DNA from: Roseateles noduli
Lineage (GTDB): Bacteria > Pseudomonadota > Gammaproteobacteria > Burkholderiales > Burkholderiaceae_C
Direction of reading: 5' to 3'
DNA length: 64,000 nt
Assembly: GCA_002205125.1 (NCBI GenBank)
Contig: NIOE01000007.1
Location: 453,833 to 517,832, forward strand
In this document: piece by piece, positions 56,171-64,000 of the stretch
Position numbering within the stretch: position 1 is the first letter of the stretch
How the letters are laid out: each line of letters opens with the position of its first letter
Program-made: the position numbers and the translations under genes
The notes under the pieces: model-generated
The model's database searches: none
What the model saw: the letters and a program-made list of their open reading frames with translations, nothing else
Told to the model about the DNA's origin: nothing

Positions 56171-57520
56171 ATGAGCTCTTCGAAGAGTCCCCCCGCCGCC
56201 GACGCGCGCAGCGACCGCAGCCCCATCCGCTGGGTCTCCAGCCTGTACTTCGTGCAGGGCATGCAGTTCTTCGTCGTCATGCTGATCGCCGGCCTGATGT
56301 TCAAGAACATGGGCGTCGCCAACGACCAGATCGCGCGATGGACGGGCCTGCTCGGACTCGCCTGGGCGTTCAAGCCGCTGTGGAGCCCGTTCCTGGAGCT
56401 GGCGCGCAGCAAGAAGCTGATCGTCGTCGCCGGGCAGTACACCGGCGCGGTGGGCCTGGGGCTGATGGCGGTGGCGCTGCAGCTGCCGATGTGGTTCGCG
56501 GCCAGCATCGCGGTGCTGTTCCTGCTCGCCTATGCGTCGGCCACGCATGACATCGCCTGCGACGGCCTCTACATGGCCTCGCTCGACGACAAGCAGCAGG
56601 CGGCCTACGCCGGCTGGCAGGGCGCGTTCTTCAATGCGTCGAAGTTCCTGACCCTCGGCGGCCTGCTGGTGCTGGCCGGTCATCTGGAGCGCGGCATCGG
56701 CGTGATGAACGCCTGGTCGGTGATCTTCGCAATGCTGGCGGTGCTGCTGTTCGTGCTGGCCAGCTACAACGCGTATGCCTTGCCCGGCACGCTCAACACC
56801 GAGCATCGTGATCTCACGGTCCGGGGAGTCTGGCAGACCCTGGACGAGGTGATCCGCGATTTCCTCGGCAAGCCGGGCATCTGGCTGATGATCCTGTTCA
56901 TCGTGATGTTCCGTTTCGCCGAAGGGCAGGTGCAGACGATCGGACCGCTGTTCCTGATCGAGCCGCGCGAGAAGGGCGGTCTGGGTCTGACGACGGAACA
57001 GGTCGGCGGGATCTACGGCACCGTGGGCACGGCGGCCTTCCTGGTCGGCAGCATCGTCGGCGGCTACTTCACGAGCTGGTTGAGCCTGCGCCGGGCGATG
57101 CCCTTCCTGATCGTGGCGATGGCGGTGCCCAACGCGACCTTCTACTACCTGGCCGTCACGATGCCGGCGGACCTGTGGCATGTGGGCTTCGCCGTGGCCG
57201 TCGAGATGCTGGGTTACGGCTTCGGCTTCGTCGGGATGATCCTGTACATCATGCAGGCGGTGGCGCCGGGCAAGTACCAGACGGCGCACTACGCGCTGGG
57301 CTCGGGGGTGATGCAGCTGGGCTTCATCCTGTCCAAGACCATCAGCGGCGACATCCAGATCGCCATGGGCTACGAGCACTTCTTCCTGTGGACGATCGGC
57401 TGCGGCGCGCCGGCGCTGATCCTGCTGATGTTCATCCGCATGCCCGGAAAGACGCAGGGCGCATCGGCTTCCGCGTCTCCATCGGCCGGCTCGGCAGAAC
57501 CCGTGGAGCGAGTCGTATGA
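56171..57520 (+). CDS. AmpG-like MFS sugar transporter
   Basis: A 449-residue inner-membrane permease with about 12 helices (YFVQGMQFFVVMLIAGLMFK at the first). ASATHDIACDGLYMASLDDK, at the end of the fourth helix, is the signature of AmpG-type carriers, which import GlcNAc-anhydroMurNAc peptides; relatives in GlcNAc clusters carry GlcNAc or its oligomers. Placement between the hexosaminidase and NagX suggests import of GlcNAc-containing oligosaccharides across the inner membrane for cleavage by the GH3 enzyme. Its stop overlaps the next gene. Confidence 0.9.
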   Translation: MSSSKSPPAADARSDRSPIRWVSSLYFVQGMQFFVVMLIAGLMFKNMGVANDQIARWTGLLGLAWAFKPLWSPFLELARSKKLIVVAGQYTGAVGLGLMAVALQLPMWFAASIAVLFLLAYASATHDIACDGLYMASLDDKQQAAYAGWQGAFFNASKFLTLGGLLVLAGHLERGIGVMNAWSVIFAMLAVLLFVLASYNAYALPGTLNTEHRDLTVRGVWQTLDEVIRDFLGKPGIWLMILFIVMFRFAEGQVQTIGPLFLIEPREKGGLGLTTEQVGGIYGTVGTAAFLVGSIVGGYFTSWLSLRRAMPFLIVAMAVPNATFYYLAVTMPADLWHVGFAVAVEMLGYGFGFVGMILYIMQAVAPGKYQTAHYALGSGVMQLGFILSKTISGDIQIAMGYEHFFLWTIGCGAPALILLMFIRMPGKTQGASASASPSAGSAEPVERVV

Positions 57521-58419
57521 AAGCCTGGATCGCAGCGACCTTGGCTGTGGCTTCAATGTCCGCGCAGGCGGGCAAGGAGCCGGCGTTCTTCTTCGACGAC
57601 TTCAGCTACGCAGACACTGCAGCGATGTTCAAGCAGGGCTGGACGGCGCGTAACGCGGCCGGCCACCCGGGGCTGCCTGGTGCGCGCTGGGCGCCGGAGG
57701 CGTTGAGTCTCGTGGACGGCAAGCTGCGGCTGCGCGGCACGACGGATGGCACCGGCGCGGGCACGACGCAGGTGCAGGTCTGCCATCAGCGCAAGTATCT
57801 GGCCGGCACCTACGCCGCGCGGGTGCGCTTCAGCGACCAGCCGGTGAGCGGCGCCGACGGCGATCCGGTGATCCAGACCTTCTACGTCGTGAGCCCGCTG
57901 CAGCACGACTTCGATCCCGAGTTCAGCGAGCTCGACTGGGAATACCTGCCCAACGGCGGCTGGGGCAGCGAGAAGACGCGGATCTACGGCATCACCTGGC
58001 AGACGGTGCGGCTGGATCCCTGGCTGGCCTTCAACCAGCAGCACGAGGAGTTCGGCCCGCTGGGCGCTCCGGGCAAGGACTGGCACACGCTGGTGATGCA
58101 GGTCGCCGACGGCCGCACGCACTGGTTCATCGACGGCCGCAAGTTCGACCAGCACGGCGGTCGGAACTATCCGGTGGTGCCGATGTCGATCAATTTCAAC
58201 CTGTGGTTCTCGCCGGAAGGCCCGCTGCCGCAGGGACCCGCCGGCGGCCCGCCGCGCGTGTACGAGGAAGACGTCGACTGGGTGTTCCACGCGAAGGACA
58301 CGGTGCTGAGTCCGGCCGCCGTGGAGGCGCAGGTGAAGCGCTGGCGAGCCGCCGGCGTCAAGCGCCTCGACCAGGTGCCGGCCGCCGAGCCGGCGCTTGA
58401 GAGCCGCTGCGACTTCTGA
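57517..58419 (+). CDS. Secreted GH16-like concanavalin-fold protein
   Basis: A 300-residue exported protein (signal MKAWIAATLAVASMSAQAG). The fold is a lectin-like beta-sandwich: FFFDDFSYADTAAMFKQGW at the start, then EFSELDWEYLP with Glu138, Asp140 and Glu142, matching the ExDxE catalytic signature of glycoside hydrolase family 16, and WHTLVMQVADGRTHWFIDGR, a typical GH16 strand pair. GH16 enzymes cut beta-glucans, galactans or, in fungal Crh proteins, transfer chitin to glucan. Inside a GlcNAc cluster it might act on a GlcNAc-containing polymer. The start overlaps the transporter stop. Confidence 0.75.
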   Translation: MKAWIAATLAVASMSAQAGKEPAFFFDDFSYADTAAMFKQGWTARNAAGHPGLPGARWAPEALSLVDGKLRLRGTTDGTGAGTTQVQVCHQRKYLAGTYAARVRFSDQPVSGADGDPVIQTFYVVSPLQHDFDPEFSELDWEYLPNGGWGSEKTRIYGITWQTVRLDPWLAFNQQHEEFGPLGAPGKDWHTLVMQVADGRTHWFIDGRKFDQHGGRNYPVVPMSINFNLWFSPEGPLPQGPAGGPPRVYEEDVDWVFHAKDTVLSPAAVEAQVKRWRAAGVKRLDQVPAAEPALESRCDF

Positions 58420-58438
58420 TCCTTCCGACTTCCTTCCC

Positions 58439-59512
58439 ATGAACGCTCCTTCGAAACGCATCGCGTCCGTCGACGCGCTGCGCGGTCTGGCCGTGGCCGC
58501 GATGCTGCTGGTCAACAACCCCGGCGACTGGGGCTACGTCTATGCGCCGCTGGAGCATGCGGCCTGGAACGGTTGGACACCGACGGACCTGGTGTTCCCG
58601 TTCTTCCTGTTCATCGTGGGCGTGTCGCTGTCCCTCGCGATGGGTGCGCGGATCGAAGCCGGCGGCGGCGATGCGCTGCGCGGCACGGTGGTCAAGCGCG
58701 GGCTGCGCATCCTGGTGCTCGGGCTGGTGCTGCATGCGCTCGCCTGGTGGCTCATGGGCAAACCGGCCTTGCGCATTCCCGGCGTGCTGCAGCGCATCGG
58801 CCTGTGCTTCGCCTTCACCGGATTGATCGCGATCCAGTGGCGGGCGACCGGACAGCGCCTGTGGCTCGCGGCGCTGCTCCTCGGCTATGGCGCCTTGCTG
58901 CTGTGGGGTGGGCCGCTGGACAAGGTCGGAAACATTGCCAGCCGCGTGGACGCGTGGTTGCTCGGACCTCACGGGTATGAGTGGGACCCGGTCACCGGAC
59001 TCGGCCACGACCCGGAGGGCATCGTCGCCACGCTCGGGGCAGTCGCGACGACGCTGCTCGGTTGGCGATGCGGCGAGGCGCTGCGCAGCGGTGCGCTGAA
59101 GCAGCTCGCGACCATCGGGATCACGGCGGCCGCCGCGGGCTTTGCGCTGGACGCCATCGGTCTGATGCCGATCAACAAGAACCTGTGGACGCCGTCGTTC
59201 GTCCTCTTCACCGGCGGGCTGGCCGCGATGGCGCTGCTGGGCGCGCATGCCTTGATCGATCGACTGGGCTGGCCGCCGCTGTTCCGCAGCTTCGGCGTCA
59301 ATGCGATCGCCGCGTATGCCGGTGCGTGGATGTGCACGGTGTTCCTGGCGGGCTTCGGTTGGATGGACCCGCTCTACGCCCACGGCTTCGGCTGGCTGGA
59401 GCCGATCGTCGGGCCGCATGGGCGCTCGCTCGCCTTCGCGCTGGTGTTCGTCGCCTTCTGGTGGGCGGTCGTGCGCGTGCTCGACGCACGCCGCATCTAC
59501 ATCAAGGTGTGA
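58439..59512 (+). CDS. nagX: NagX-like membrane protein (DUF5009, heparan-alpha-glucosaminide acetyltransferase-like)
   Basis: A 357-residue inner-membrane protein with about 10 helices. RIASVDALRGLAVAAMLLVN and WTPTDLVFPFFLFIVGVSLS are hallmark segments of the COG4299/DUF5009 family, related to the human lysosomal acetyltransferase HGSNAT. NagX occurs in GlcNAc clusters of Shewanella and xanthomonads, where transport of GlcNAc or acetyl transfer has been suggested but not settled. It follows the GH16-like gene after 19 bases. Confidence 0.87.
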   Translation: MNAPSKRIASVDALRGLAVAAMLLVNNPGDWGYVYAPLEHAAWNGWTPTDLVFPFFLFIVGVSLSLAMGARIEAGGGDALRGTVVKRGLRILVLGLVLHALAWWLMGKPALRIPGVLQRIGLCFAFTGLIAIQWRATGQRLWLAALLLGYGALLLWGGPLDKVGNIASRVDAWLLGPHGYEWDPVTGLGHDPEGIVATLGAVATTLLGWRCGEALRSGALKQLATIGITAAAAGFALDAIGLMPINKNLWTPSFVLFTGGLAAMALLGAHALIDRLGWPPLFRSFGVNAIAAYAGAWMCTVFLAGFGWMDPLYAHGFGWLEPIVGPHGRSLAFALVFVAFWWAVVRVLDARRIYIKV

Positions 59513-59553
59513 ACCCCGACGCGCCGTCCGGCGCGCGGACGGAGAATCGGGCG

Positions 59554-60255
59554 ATGAGCTTTTCCATCCGCATGCCGCCCGACGTGCAGTCGCTCACCGT
59601 CGGCGGCCATCAGGTCCTGCTGATCGACGACTTCCTCGAGGATCCGCTGGCGCTCGTGCAGGCCGCCTGCGACAGCGCATTCGAGCTCTGCCCCGGCGCG
59701 ACCGAGGGCAAGGGCTATCCCGGCATGCGCGCCAACGCGCCCGAGGCCTATTCGCAGGAACTGGTGTCGCTGCTGGATCCGCTCATCAGGATCAACTTCG
59801 GCATCGACGAAGACCTGCCGCTGCGCAAGACGCCGTGCATGTTCTCGCTCACCACCTTGGCGCCGGAGCGGCTCGGCCCGCTGCAGCGGGTGCCGCACTT
59901 CGACTCCAGCGCGCCGCATTACATGGCGGCCCTGCTGTACCTCTGCGACGGCCGTCATGGCGGCACCGGCTTCTATCGGCACAAGGCCACCGGGCTCCAG
60001 CAGGTCACCGCCGATGACACCGAACGCTACGGCGCGTCGGTGCGCGACCAGATCGAGCGCCGGCCGCCGCCGAAACGCTACTTCGACGCCGGCGATGAAC
60101 ACTTCGAGTTCCTCGGCAGGCTGCCGGCGAAGTTCAACCGGCTCGTCGTCTACTCGGGCGGACTCATCCACACAGCCTGCGTGAACCCCGCGCTCAGCAT
60201 CAGCGACGACCCACGCCGCGGTCGGCTCACGGTCAACACGTTCGTCGACTTCTGA
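59554..60255 (+). CDS. DUF6445 family protein, dioxygenase-like
   Basis: A 233-residue protein. VGGHQVLLIDDFLEDPLAL, then VPHFDSSAPHYMAALLYLCD, GGTGFYRHKATG and VVYSGGLIHTACVN, RGRLTVNTFVDF. The HxD, distal His and Arg arrangement matches a 2-oxoglutarate/Fe(II) dioxygenase-like double-stranded beta-helix. Such proteins recur next to TonB-dependent receptors and tryptophan halogenase-like genes in sugar-utilisation loci; the substrate is unknown. It ends the GlcNAc operon, facing the receptor. Confidence 0.82.
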   Translation: MSFSIRMPPDVQSLTVGGHQVLLIDDFLEDPLALVQAACDSAFELCPGATEGKGYPGMRANAPEAYSQELVSLLDPLIRINFGIDEDLPLRKTPCMFSLTTLAPERLGPLQRVPHFDSSAPHYMAALLYLCDGRHGGTGFYRHKATGLQQVTADDTERYGASVRDQIERRPPPKRYFDAGDEHFEFLGRLPAKFNRLVVYSGGLIHTACVNPALSISDDPRRGRLTVNTFVDF

Positions 60256-60268
60256 CCCGGAAACAAAG

Positions 60269-60290
60269 AAGCCCGGCATGAGCCGGGCTT
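60269..60290 (-). terminator. Intrinsic terminator of the TonB receptor gene
   Basis: Perfect stem AAGCCCGGC / GCCGGGCTT with loop ATGA. On the minus strand it is followed by CTTTGTTT, so it mainly terminates the receptor gene; it can also stop the convergent operon. Confidence 0.82.
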
Positions 60291-60326
60291 GAAGAGGGCC
60301 AGGAGACCCTCGGAGATGTTCTGGAA

Positions 60327-62972
60327 TCAGAACTTGGCGTTCAGGCCGATGCGGTACGTCGTCTCGCCCATGAAGGACCAGGCCGGGTAGCCACCCTTGA
60401 GCGACTGGCGCAGCGTCGTGTTCGAACCCGCGGCGCCGTACTGCACGTCGTCTTCCTTGGTCAGGTTGATCGCCTCGAAGCTCAGACGCAGGTTCTTCGT
60501 GACGTTCCAGCCCAGGCTCAGGTCCAGCGTGCCGTAGTCGTCATGCATGCGGTTGCCGTAGTAGCCGGTCTCGCGAACCATGTACTTCGAGCGCCAGTTG
60601 TAGGCCAGACGCGCGCTGTAGACGTCGGTTTCGTAGAAGCCGACCAGGTTCACGTTGTGACGCGAGGACAGCGTGAACATGTTCAGCTCGTCCTGGTAGC
60701 TCGTCTTGGGCGCCTTCGCATCCGTGAACGTGTAGTTCGCCACCACGCCGAAGCCGTTGTCGAACGAGTGGTTCAGCTGCGTCTCGATGCCGTTGATCTT
60801 GCCGCCACCCGCGTTGATGTAGCGGTTGATCGTCCAGTTGTCGAGGCCGGTGTCCGGGCTGATCAGACCGATCTTCTGGTTGACCTGCGTCGACGTGGTG
60901 ATGAAGTTGTCGATCTTCTTGTGGAAGATCGCCGCCGACACCAGGTTGCCGCGACCGTAGTAGTACTCGATGCCGAGGTCGACCTGCTTGGACGACTGCG
61001 GCTTGAGCGCCGGGGTGCCGTAGTTGACCGTCTCGTTGTTCTGGACCTGATCGTTCCAGCCCAGCGTGGCGCCGGCGAACATGTTGTCGTAGTTCGGACG
61101 CGTGATCGCCTTCGACGCGGCGAAGCGCAGCAGCGTGTTGCGGTTGATGTCGTACACGACGTTCAGGCTGGGCAGCCAGTCGTGGTACGTCGAGCTCTGC
61201 TGCGCCTTCGTGGTGTTCCAGCCGACGTTCTGCGGAACGTCGCCGGCCGCGAGCGGCGTGCCGTCGAACACGTAGGCGTCGTTGCTCGCCTTCGTGCGGA
61301 TGTAGCGCAGACCGAAGTTGCCGTGCAGCGCGTCCTTCTCGAAGTTGAACATGCCGTACAGGGCGGTGTTCTTCTCCTCGATCTCGCCGTAGCCGCCGCG
61401 CGACTGGGTCCAACTCGCCACGTTGGCGTTGGCCAGCGCGAACATCGCGCCCAGGTTGGGCTTGGGCACGCTCCAGCCCGGCGTGCCCATCGGGATGGTG
61501 CCGCTGAACAGGGAGTCGGTGCTGGCGCTGACAGGCGTGGTCACCATCGTCGGACGGTATTCGTCCTTCGTGAAGGTGTGCTTGGTGGCGCGGACGCCGG
61601 CCTTGAACGCGGTCAGGATGCTGTAGTCCAGATCGATGGTCACATCGGCCTGGGCGAAGTCTTCCTTGTCCTTGTTGGGACCGCGCGCGGTCGCCCAGGA
61701 TTCAGGCGTCGACGTGGCGCCCAGCGCGCTCAGCGGGACGGTCATGTCCTGGCCCGGGGAGATCGAGATCTTCTTGCCGGTCGCGTCGGTCGTGCCCCAC
61801 CACTTCGGCAGGCCCGGCGCGTTGCCCCAGCCCAGGTAGCTGTAGTTGGTCGTCAGCGAGGTGCCGCCGTCGGCCTTGGTCGTGCCGGCCGAGCCTTCGA
61901 TCTTGAAGCCGTCGCCCTTGAACGCGCCTTCCGCGACCACGGTGTCCGAGGTCATCTTGGCGGCGCGCGCCCAGGTCTGCAGGAAGGTGCTGGTCGCGTT
62001 GGCCTGCGTGATGTTGGTCTTCTGGCACAGCAGCGCCGGATCCGGGCTCGGCTGGACGCAGGCGTTGGTGTCGGCGTAACCCTTGCCCGGGTCCTGCAGC
62101 GTGTACAGGTAGTGGGTGGTGTTGGACGCGTCGGCGTCGTACTCCAGGCGGGTGTAGTTCAGGCCCAGGTCGATGCTCTTGGTCGGGCGCGCCTGCAGGC
62201 TGACGTTGAACGCCTTGCGCTCGCGTTCCTGCAGGAAGGTGCCCGGCGTCACGTCGCCGGACCAGCGGCCGTCGGCCTCGATGCCGCGGCGCATGTAGTC
62301 GCCGCGCTCCAGCGCGCCGGAGACCAGCACGCCGAACATCTTGCCGCTGTCACGCCAGCTGTACAGGCCGGACACTTCCTTGGTCCAGTCCTTGCTGACC
62401 GTGCCCTTGCCGCCCTTGACGCTGACGAAGACCGCGTTCGGGTCCAGGTCCAGCGGCTTGCGGGTCTTGACGATCACGGTGCCGCCGATGCCGCCTTCGG
62501 TCAGGTCGGCCTGGGAGGACTTGTAGACCTCCATGCCGCCGATCAGCTCGGGCGGCAGCAGCGAGTAGTTGAACGAGCGGTCGATCGCCTTCTGGTCATA
62601 CCAGCCGGTCGACGCGACGCTGTGGCCGTTCAGGGTGGTCAGGGTCATCTGCGGGTCGGTGCCGCGGATCGACACCGAGGCGCCGACGCCGAAATCGCGT
62701 CCGACCGAGATGCCGGGAATGCGACCCAGCGCCTGGCCCACGTCGGAGTCGGGCAGCTTGCCCACGTCTTCGGCCGAGACGGCATCGACCACCGCGTTGG
62801 CGTTCTTCTTGATGTTGGCCGCCGTCTGCAGCGATGCGCGGATGCCGGTGATCACCACCTGGTCCAGCTGCGTGTTTTCTTCTTTCTTCTGTTCCTGCGC
62901 CTGCACGGCGAACGCCGCGCTCAGCAGCGCCAGCGTCACCGCTGCCGCGATTGGGGTCTTGTTGACCTTCAT
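60327..62972 (-). CDS. TonB-dependent receptor, probable chitooligosaccharide/GlcNAc uptake
   Basis: An 881-residue outer-membrane beta-barrel importer. It has a signal peptide (MKVNKTPIAAAVTLALLSAA, cleavage near VQA-QE), a TonB box-like TQLDQVVITGIRASL, a plug domain (DSDVGQALGRIPGISVGRDF, MEVYKSSQADLTEGGIGGTV) and ends in the outer-membrane signal RIGLNAKF. It belongs to the long receptors (proteobacterial carbohydrate type) named NagT/CTD-like in chitin and GlcNAc regulons. It converges on the GlcNAc operon, and NagR-type operator candidates lie upstream, so it is very likely part of that regulon. Confidence 0.93.
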   Translation of the reverse strand: MKVNKTPIAAAVTLALLSAAFAVQAQEQKKEENTQLDQVVITGIRASLQTAANIKKNANAVVDAVSAEDVGKLPDSDVGQALGRIPGISVGRDFGVGASVSIRGTDPQMTLTTLNGHSVASTGWYDQKAIDRSFNYSLLPPELIGGMEVYKSSQADLTEGGIGGTVIVKTRKPLDLDPNAVFVSVKGGKGTVSKDWTKEVSGLYSWRDSGKMFGVLVSGALERGDYMRRGIEADGRWSGDVTPGTFLQERERKAFNVSLQARPTKSIDLGLNYTRLEYDADASNTTHYLYTLQDPGKGYADTNACVQPSPDPALLCQKTNITQANATSTFLQTWARAAKMTSDTVVAEGAFKGDGFKIEGSAGTTKADGGTSLTTNYSYLGWGNAPGLPKWWGTTDATGKKISISPGQDMTVPLSALGATSTPESWATARGPNKDKEDFAQADVTIDLDYSILTAFKAGVRATKHTFTKDEYRPTMVTTPVSASTDSLFSGTIPMGTPGWSVPKPNLGAMFALANANVASWTQSRGGYGEIEEKNTALYGMFNFEKDALHGNFGLRYIRTKASNDAYVFDGTPLAAGDVPQNVGWNTTKAQQSSTYHDWLPSLNVVYDINRNTLLRFAASKAITRPNYDNMFAGATLGWNDQVQNNETVNYGTPALKPQSSKQVDLGIEYYYGRGNLVSAAIFHKKIDNFITTSTQVNQKIGLISPDTGLDNWTINRYINAGGGKINGIETQLNHSFDNGFGVVANYTFTDAKAPKTSYQDELNMFTLSSRHNVNLVGFYETDVYSARLAYNWRSKYMVRETGYYGNRMHDDYGTLDLSLGWNVTKNLRLSFEAINLTKEDDVQYGAAGSNTTLRQSLKGGYPAWSFMGETTYRIGLNAKF

Positions 62973-63105
62973 GATGAACTGCTCCTCGAGTGGCCAGGGA
63001 GTTGTGGCCGTGATGAAGACTTGGCACCTGAAATCACGACACCCTTCGGCGGAGTGGCATGCAGCTGGCGCCCCCGATACACCTCAATGCAACCAATGCC
63101 ATGCC

Positions 63106-63111
63106 ACTATA
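63106..63111 (-). promoter_or_regulatory. -10 element of the TonB receptor gene
   Basis: TATAGT on the minus strand, 134 bases before the start codon. The operator candidate AAACTGGTAG (minus strand, 63133-63142) lies just upstream of the -35 position. Confidence 0.45.
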
Positions 63112-63132
63112 ACGAGCGGTAAAGCCACTTTG

Positions 63133-63277
63133 CTACCAGTTTCAGGCCGGTGTTTTCCCTGCTGTGGCATCGCCGCGACCCGCATGGACAGCGGTGTCCG
63201 GGTGTCCAAAGGCAGGGTGCCGGCCGGCCCGCGCCGGGGCCGGTTCATGAGACCACTTGGTCGCAAATTGGTATTAA
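63133..63277. promoter_or_regulatory. NagR-type operator candidates upstream of the TonB receptor
   Basis: AAACTGGTAG (minus strand, 63133-63142) shares AAACTGGTA with the site before nagK. GACCA-CT-TGGTC (63251-63262) is palindromic. AAATTGGTATTAA (63265-63277) matches the nagK-proximal AACTGGTATTAA closely. The rest of the 484-base gap (62973-63456) has no gene. Confidence 0.55.
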
Positions 63278-63413
63278 GAGTGGTCCTCGTCGCTGGGTGC
63301 CGGAGCGTGCGCTGGGGCACATTCAGGACGCATGGGCGGGCAGGGCCGGGCGGTGCAGTCTCGCTCGCCAGAGAGCGCCAATCGCACGCGTGCAGTTCCA
63401 CGCGGAATTTTTG

Positions 63414-63442
63414 TTTGCGCCAAAAAATAACGGTGCTATAGT
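63414..63442 (+). promoter_or_regulatory. Promoter of the tRNA-Tyr/Gly/Thr-tuf transcription unit
   Basis: -35-like TTTGCG (63414) and -10 TATAGT (63437) separated by 17 bases, preceded by an AT-rich stretch, 14 bases before the tRNA-Tyr 5' end. Confidence 0.65.
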
Positions 63443-63456
63443 CGTGGGCTTGCCTT

Positions 63457-63542
63457 GGAGGGGTGGCCGAGTGGTTAAAGGCAGCAGACTGTAAATCTGC
63501 CCGCTAACGCGTACGCTGGTTCGAATCCAGCCTCCTCCACCA
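63457..63542 (+). tRNA. tRNA-Tyr (GTA)
   Basis: Class II tRNA with a long variable arm. The acceptor GGAGGGG pairs with CTCCTCC, the anticodon loop contains GTA (CTGTAAA), the T-arm is GCTGG-TTCGAAT-CCAGC, and CCA is encoded. Confidence 0.96.
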
Positions 63543-63624
63543 AGGCAGACCAATGCAAGAGCAACGAAACGGGTGATCGCCACCCGTTTCGCGGTTCGAG
63601 CGGTTGGGATTGGAAAACTCCCGG

Positions 63625-63698
63625 GCGGGAGTAGTTCAATGGTAGAACCTTAGCCTTCCAAGCTAATGACACGGGTTCGATTCCCGTTTCCCGCTCCA
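63625..63698 (+). tRNA. tRNA-Gly (TCC)
   Basis: The acceptor GCGGGAG pairs with TTCCCGC. Anticodon stem TTAGC/GCTAA holds the loop CTTCCAA with anticodon TCC. T-arm ACGGG-TTCGATT-CCCGT; encoded CCA. Confidence 0.96.
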
Positions 63699-63769
63699 TC
63701 GGAAGTTGAAGGTGTCGTGTCGAGAGATCGACACAGGTTTGCTGATAAGGTCATCAATCCTGTGTCGAT

Positions 63770-63844
<75 letters not shown>

Positions 63845-63872
63845 CCTCTCTTCTATCCCGTTTCTTGATTGA

Positions 63873-64000
<128 letters not shown>

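Noticed and set aside
60543..63122. 859-codon + frame opposite the TonB receptor
   Set aside because: Antisense shadow; the minus strand has a signal peptide, plug and barrel.
63543..63624. Gap between tRNA-Tyr and tRNA-Gly examined for another tRNA or small RNA
   Set aside because: Contains only a short ACGGGT/ACCCGT-type hairpin and no cloverleaf.

Overview
The window is high-GC (about 70%) DNA of a betaproteobacterium, most likely a Burkholderiales member close to Roseateles/Mitsuaria. That placement is an inference. It rests on the gene families (ApaG next to a Gcr-type 'recombinase', Aer-type and Cache-type chemoreceptors, gph and trp genes together), on the tRNA-Tyr/Gly/Thr-tuf block at the right edge, and on codon bias that fills the antisense strands with long spurious frames. 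Most of the window is ordinary chromosome. No integrase, transposase, CRISPR array or rRNA was seen.

Layout. 1-13.7 kb: envelope and housekeeping genes (dienelactone hydrolase, DUF2157 and DUF4401/GDYXXLXY membrane proteins, DUF427, a HEAT-repeat lipoprotein, MltA, Gcr, ApaG, a solute-binding-like protein, Rpe, a low-molecular-weight phosphatase, an orphan 519-residue protein, Tag). 13.8-20.6 kb: an RND efflux pair and the psuK-psuG pseudouridine catabolic pair. 20.7-26.1 kb: an Aer-like chemoreceptor, then an aldehyde dehydrogenase divergent from its probable sigma-54 activator, with a recognisable -24/-12 promoter and upstream palindrome. 26.3-30.3 kb: a lower-GC two-gene unit with an EEP-fold nuclease, a MocR-type regulator and a bestrophin.

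30.6-37.1 kb is the most unusual part. One operon encodes a PAS/GAF protein with a histidine-kinase-like C-terminus that lacks the phospho-accepting His, and a CHAT (caspase-like) protease whose N-terminus resembles a receiver domain without its Asp. Running into it from the other side is an operon for a patatin-like phospholipase and a ComEC-type metallo-beta-lactamase-fold hydrolase. I read the four genes as a candidate stress- or infection-triggered protease/lipase system built from two-component parts that no longer carry out phosphotransfer.

37.2-43.0 kb: an alpha/beta hydrolase with a heavy-metal-type two-component system, a Cache chemoreceptor and a LysR regulator. 43.0-50.6 kb: gph, a chalcone-isomerase-like protein, and a tryptophan operon (trpE-trpG-ltaE-trpD-trpC-ung). 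The operon is preceded by an unlisted 26-codon leader peptide with three Trp codons, which implies attenuation.

50.7-63.0 kb: an N-acetylglucosamine utilisation cluster (BadF-type GlcNAc kinase, NagR-like GntR regulator, NagA, SIS-type deaminase, GH3 hexosaminidase, AmpG-like transporter, GH16-like protein, NagX, DUF6445 protein, TonB receptor). Matching TGGTA-type operator candidates stand before the first gene and before the receptor. 63.4-64.0 kb: tRNA-Tyr, tRNA-Gly, tRNA-Thr and the start of tuf.
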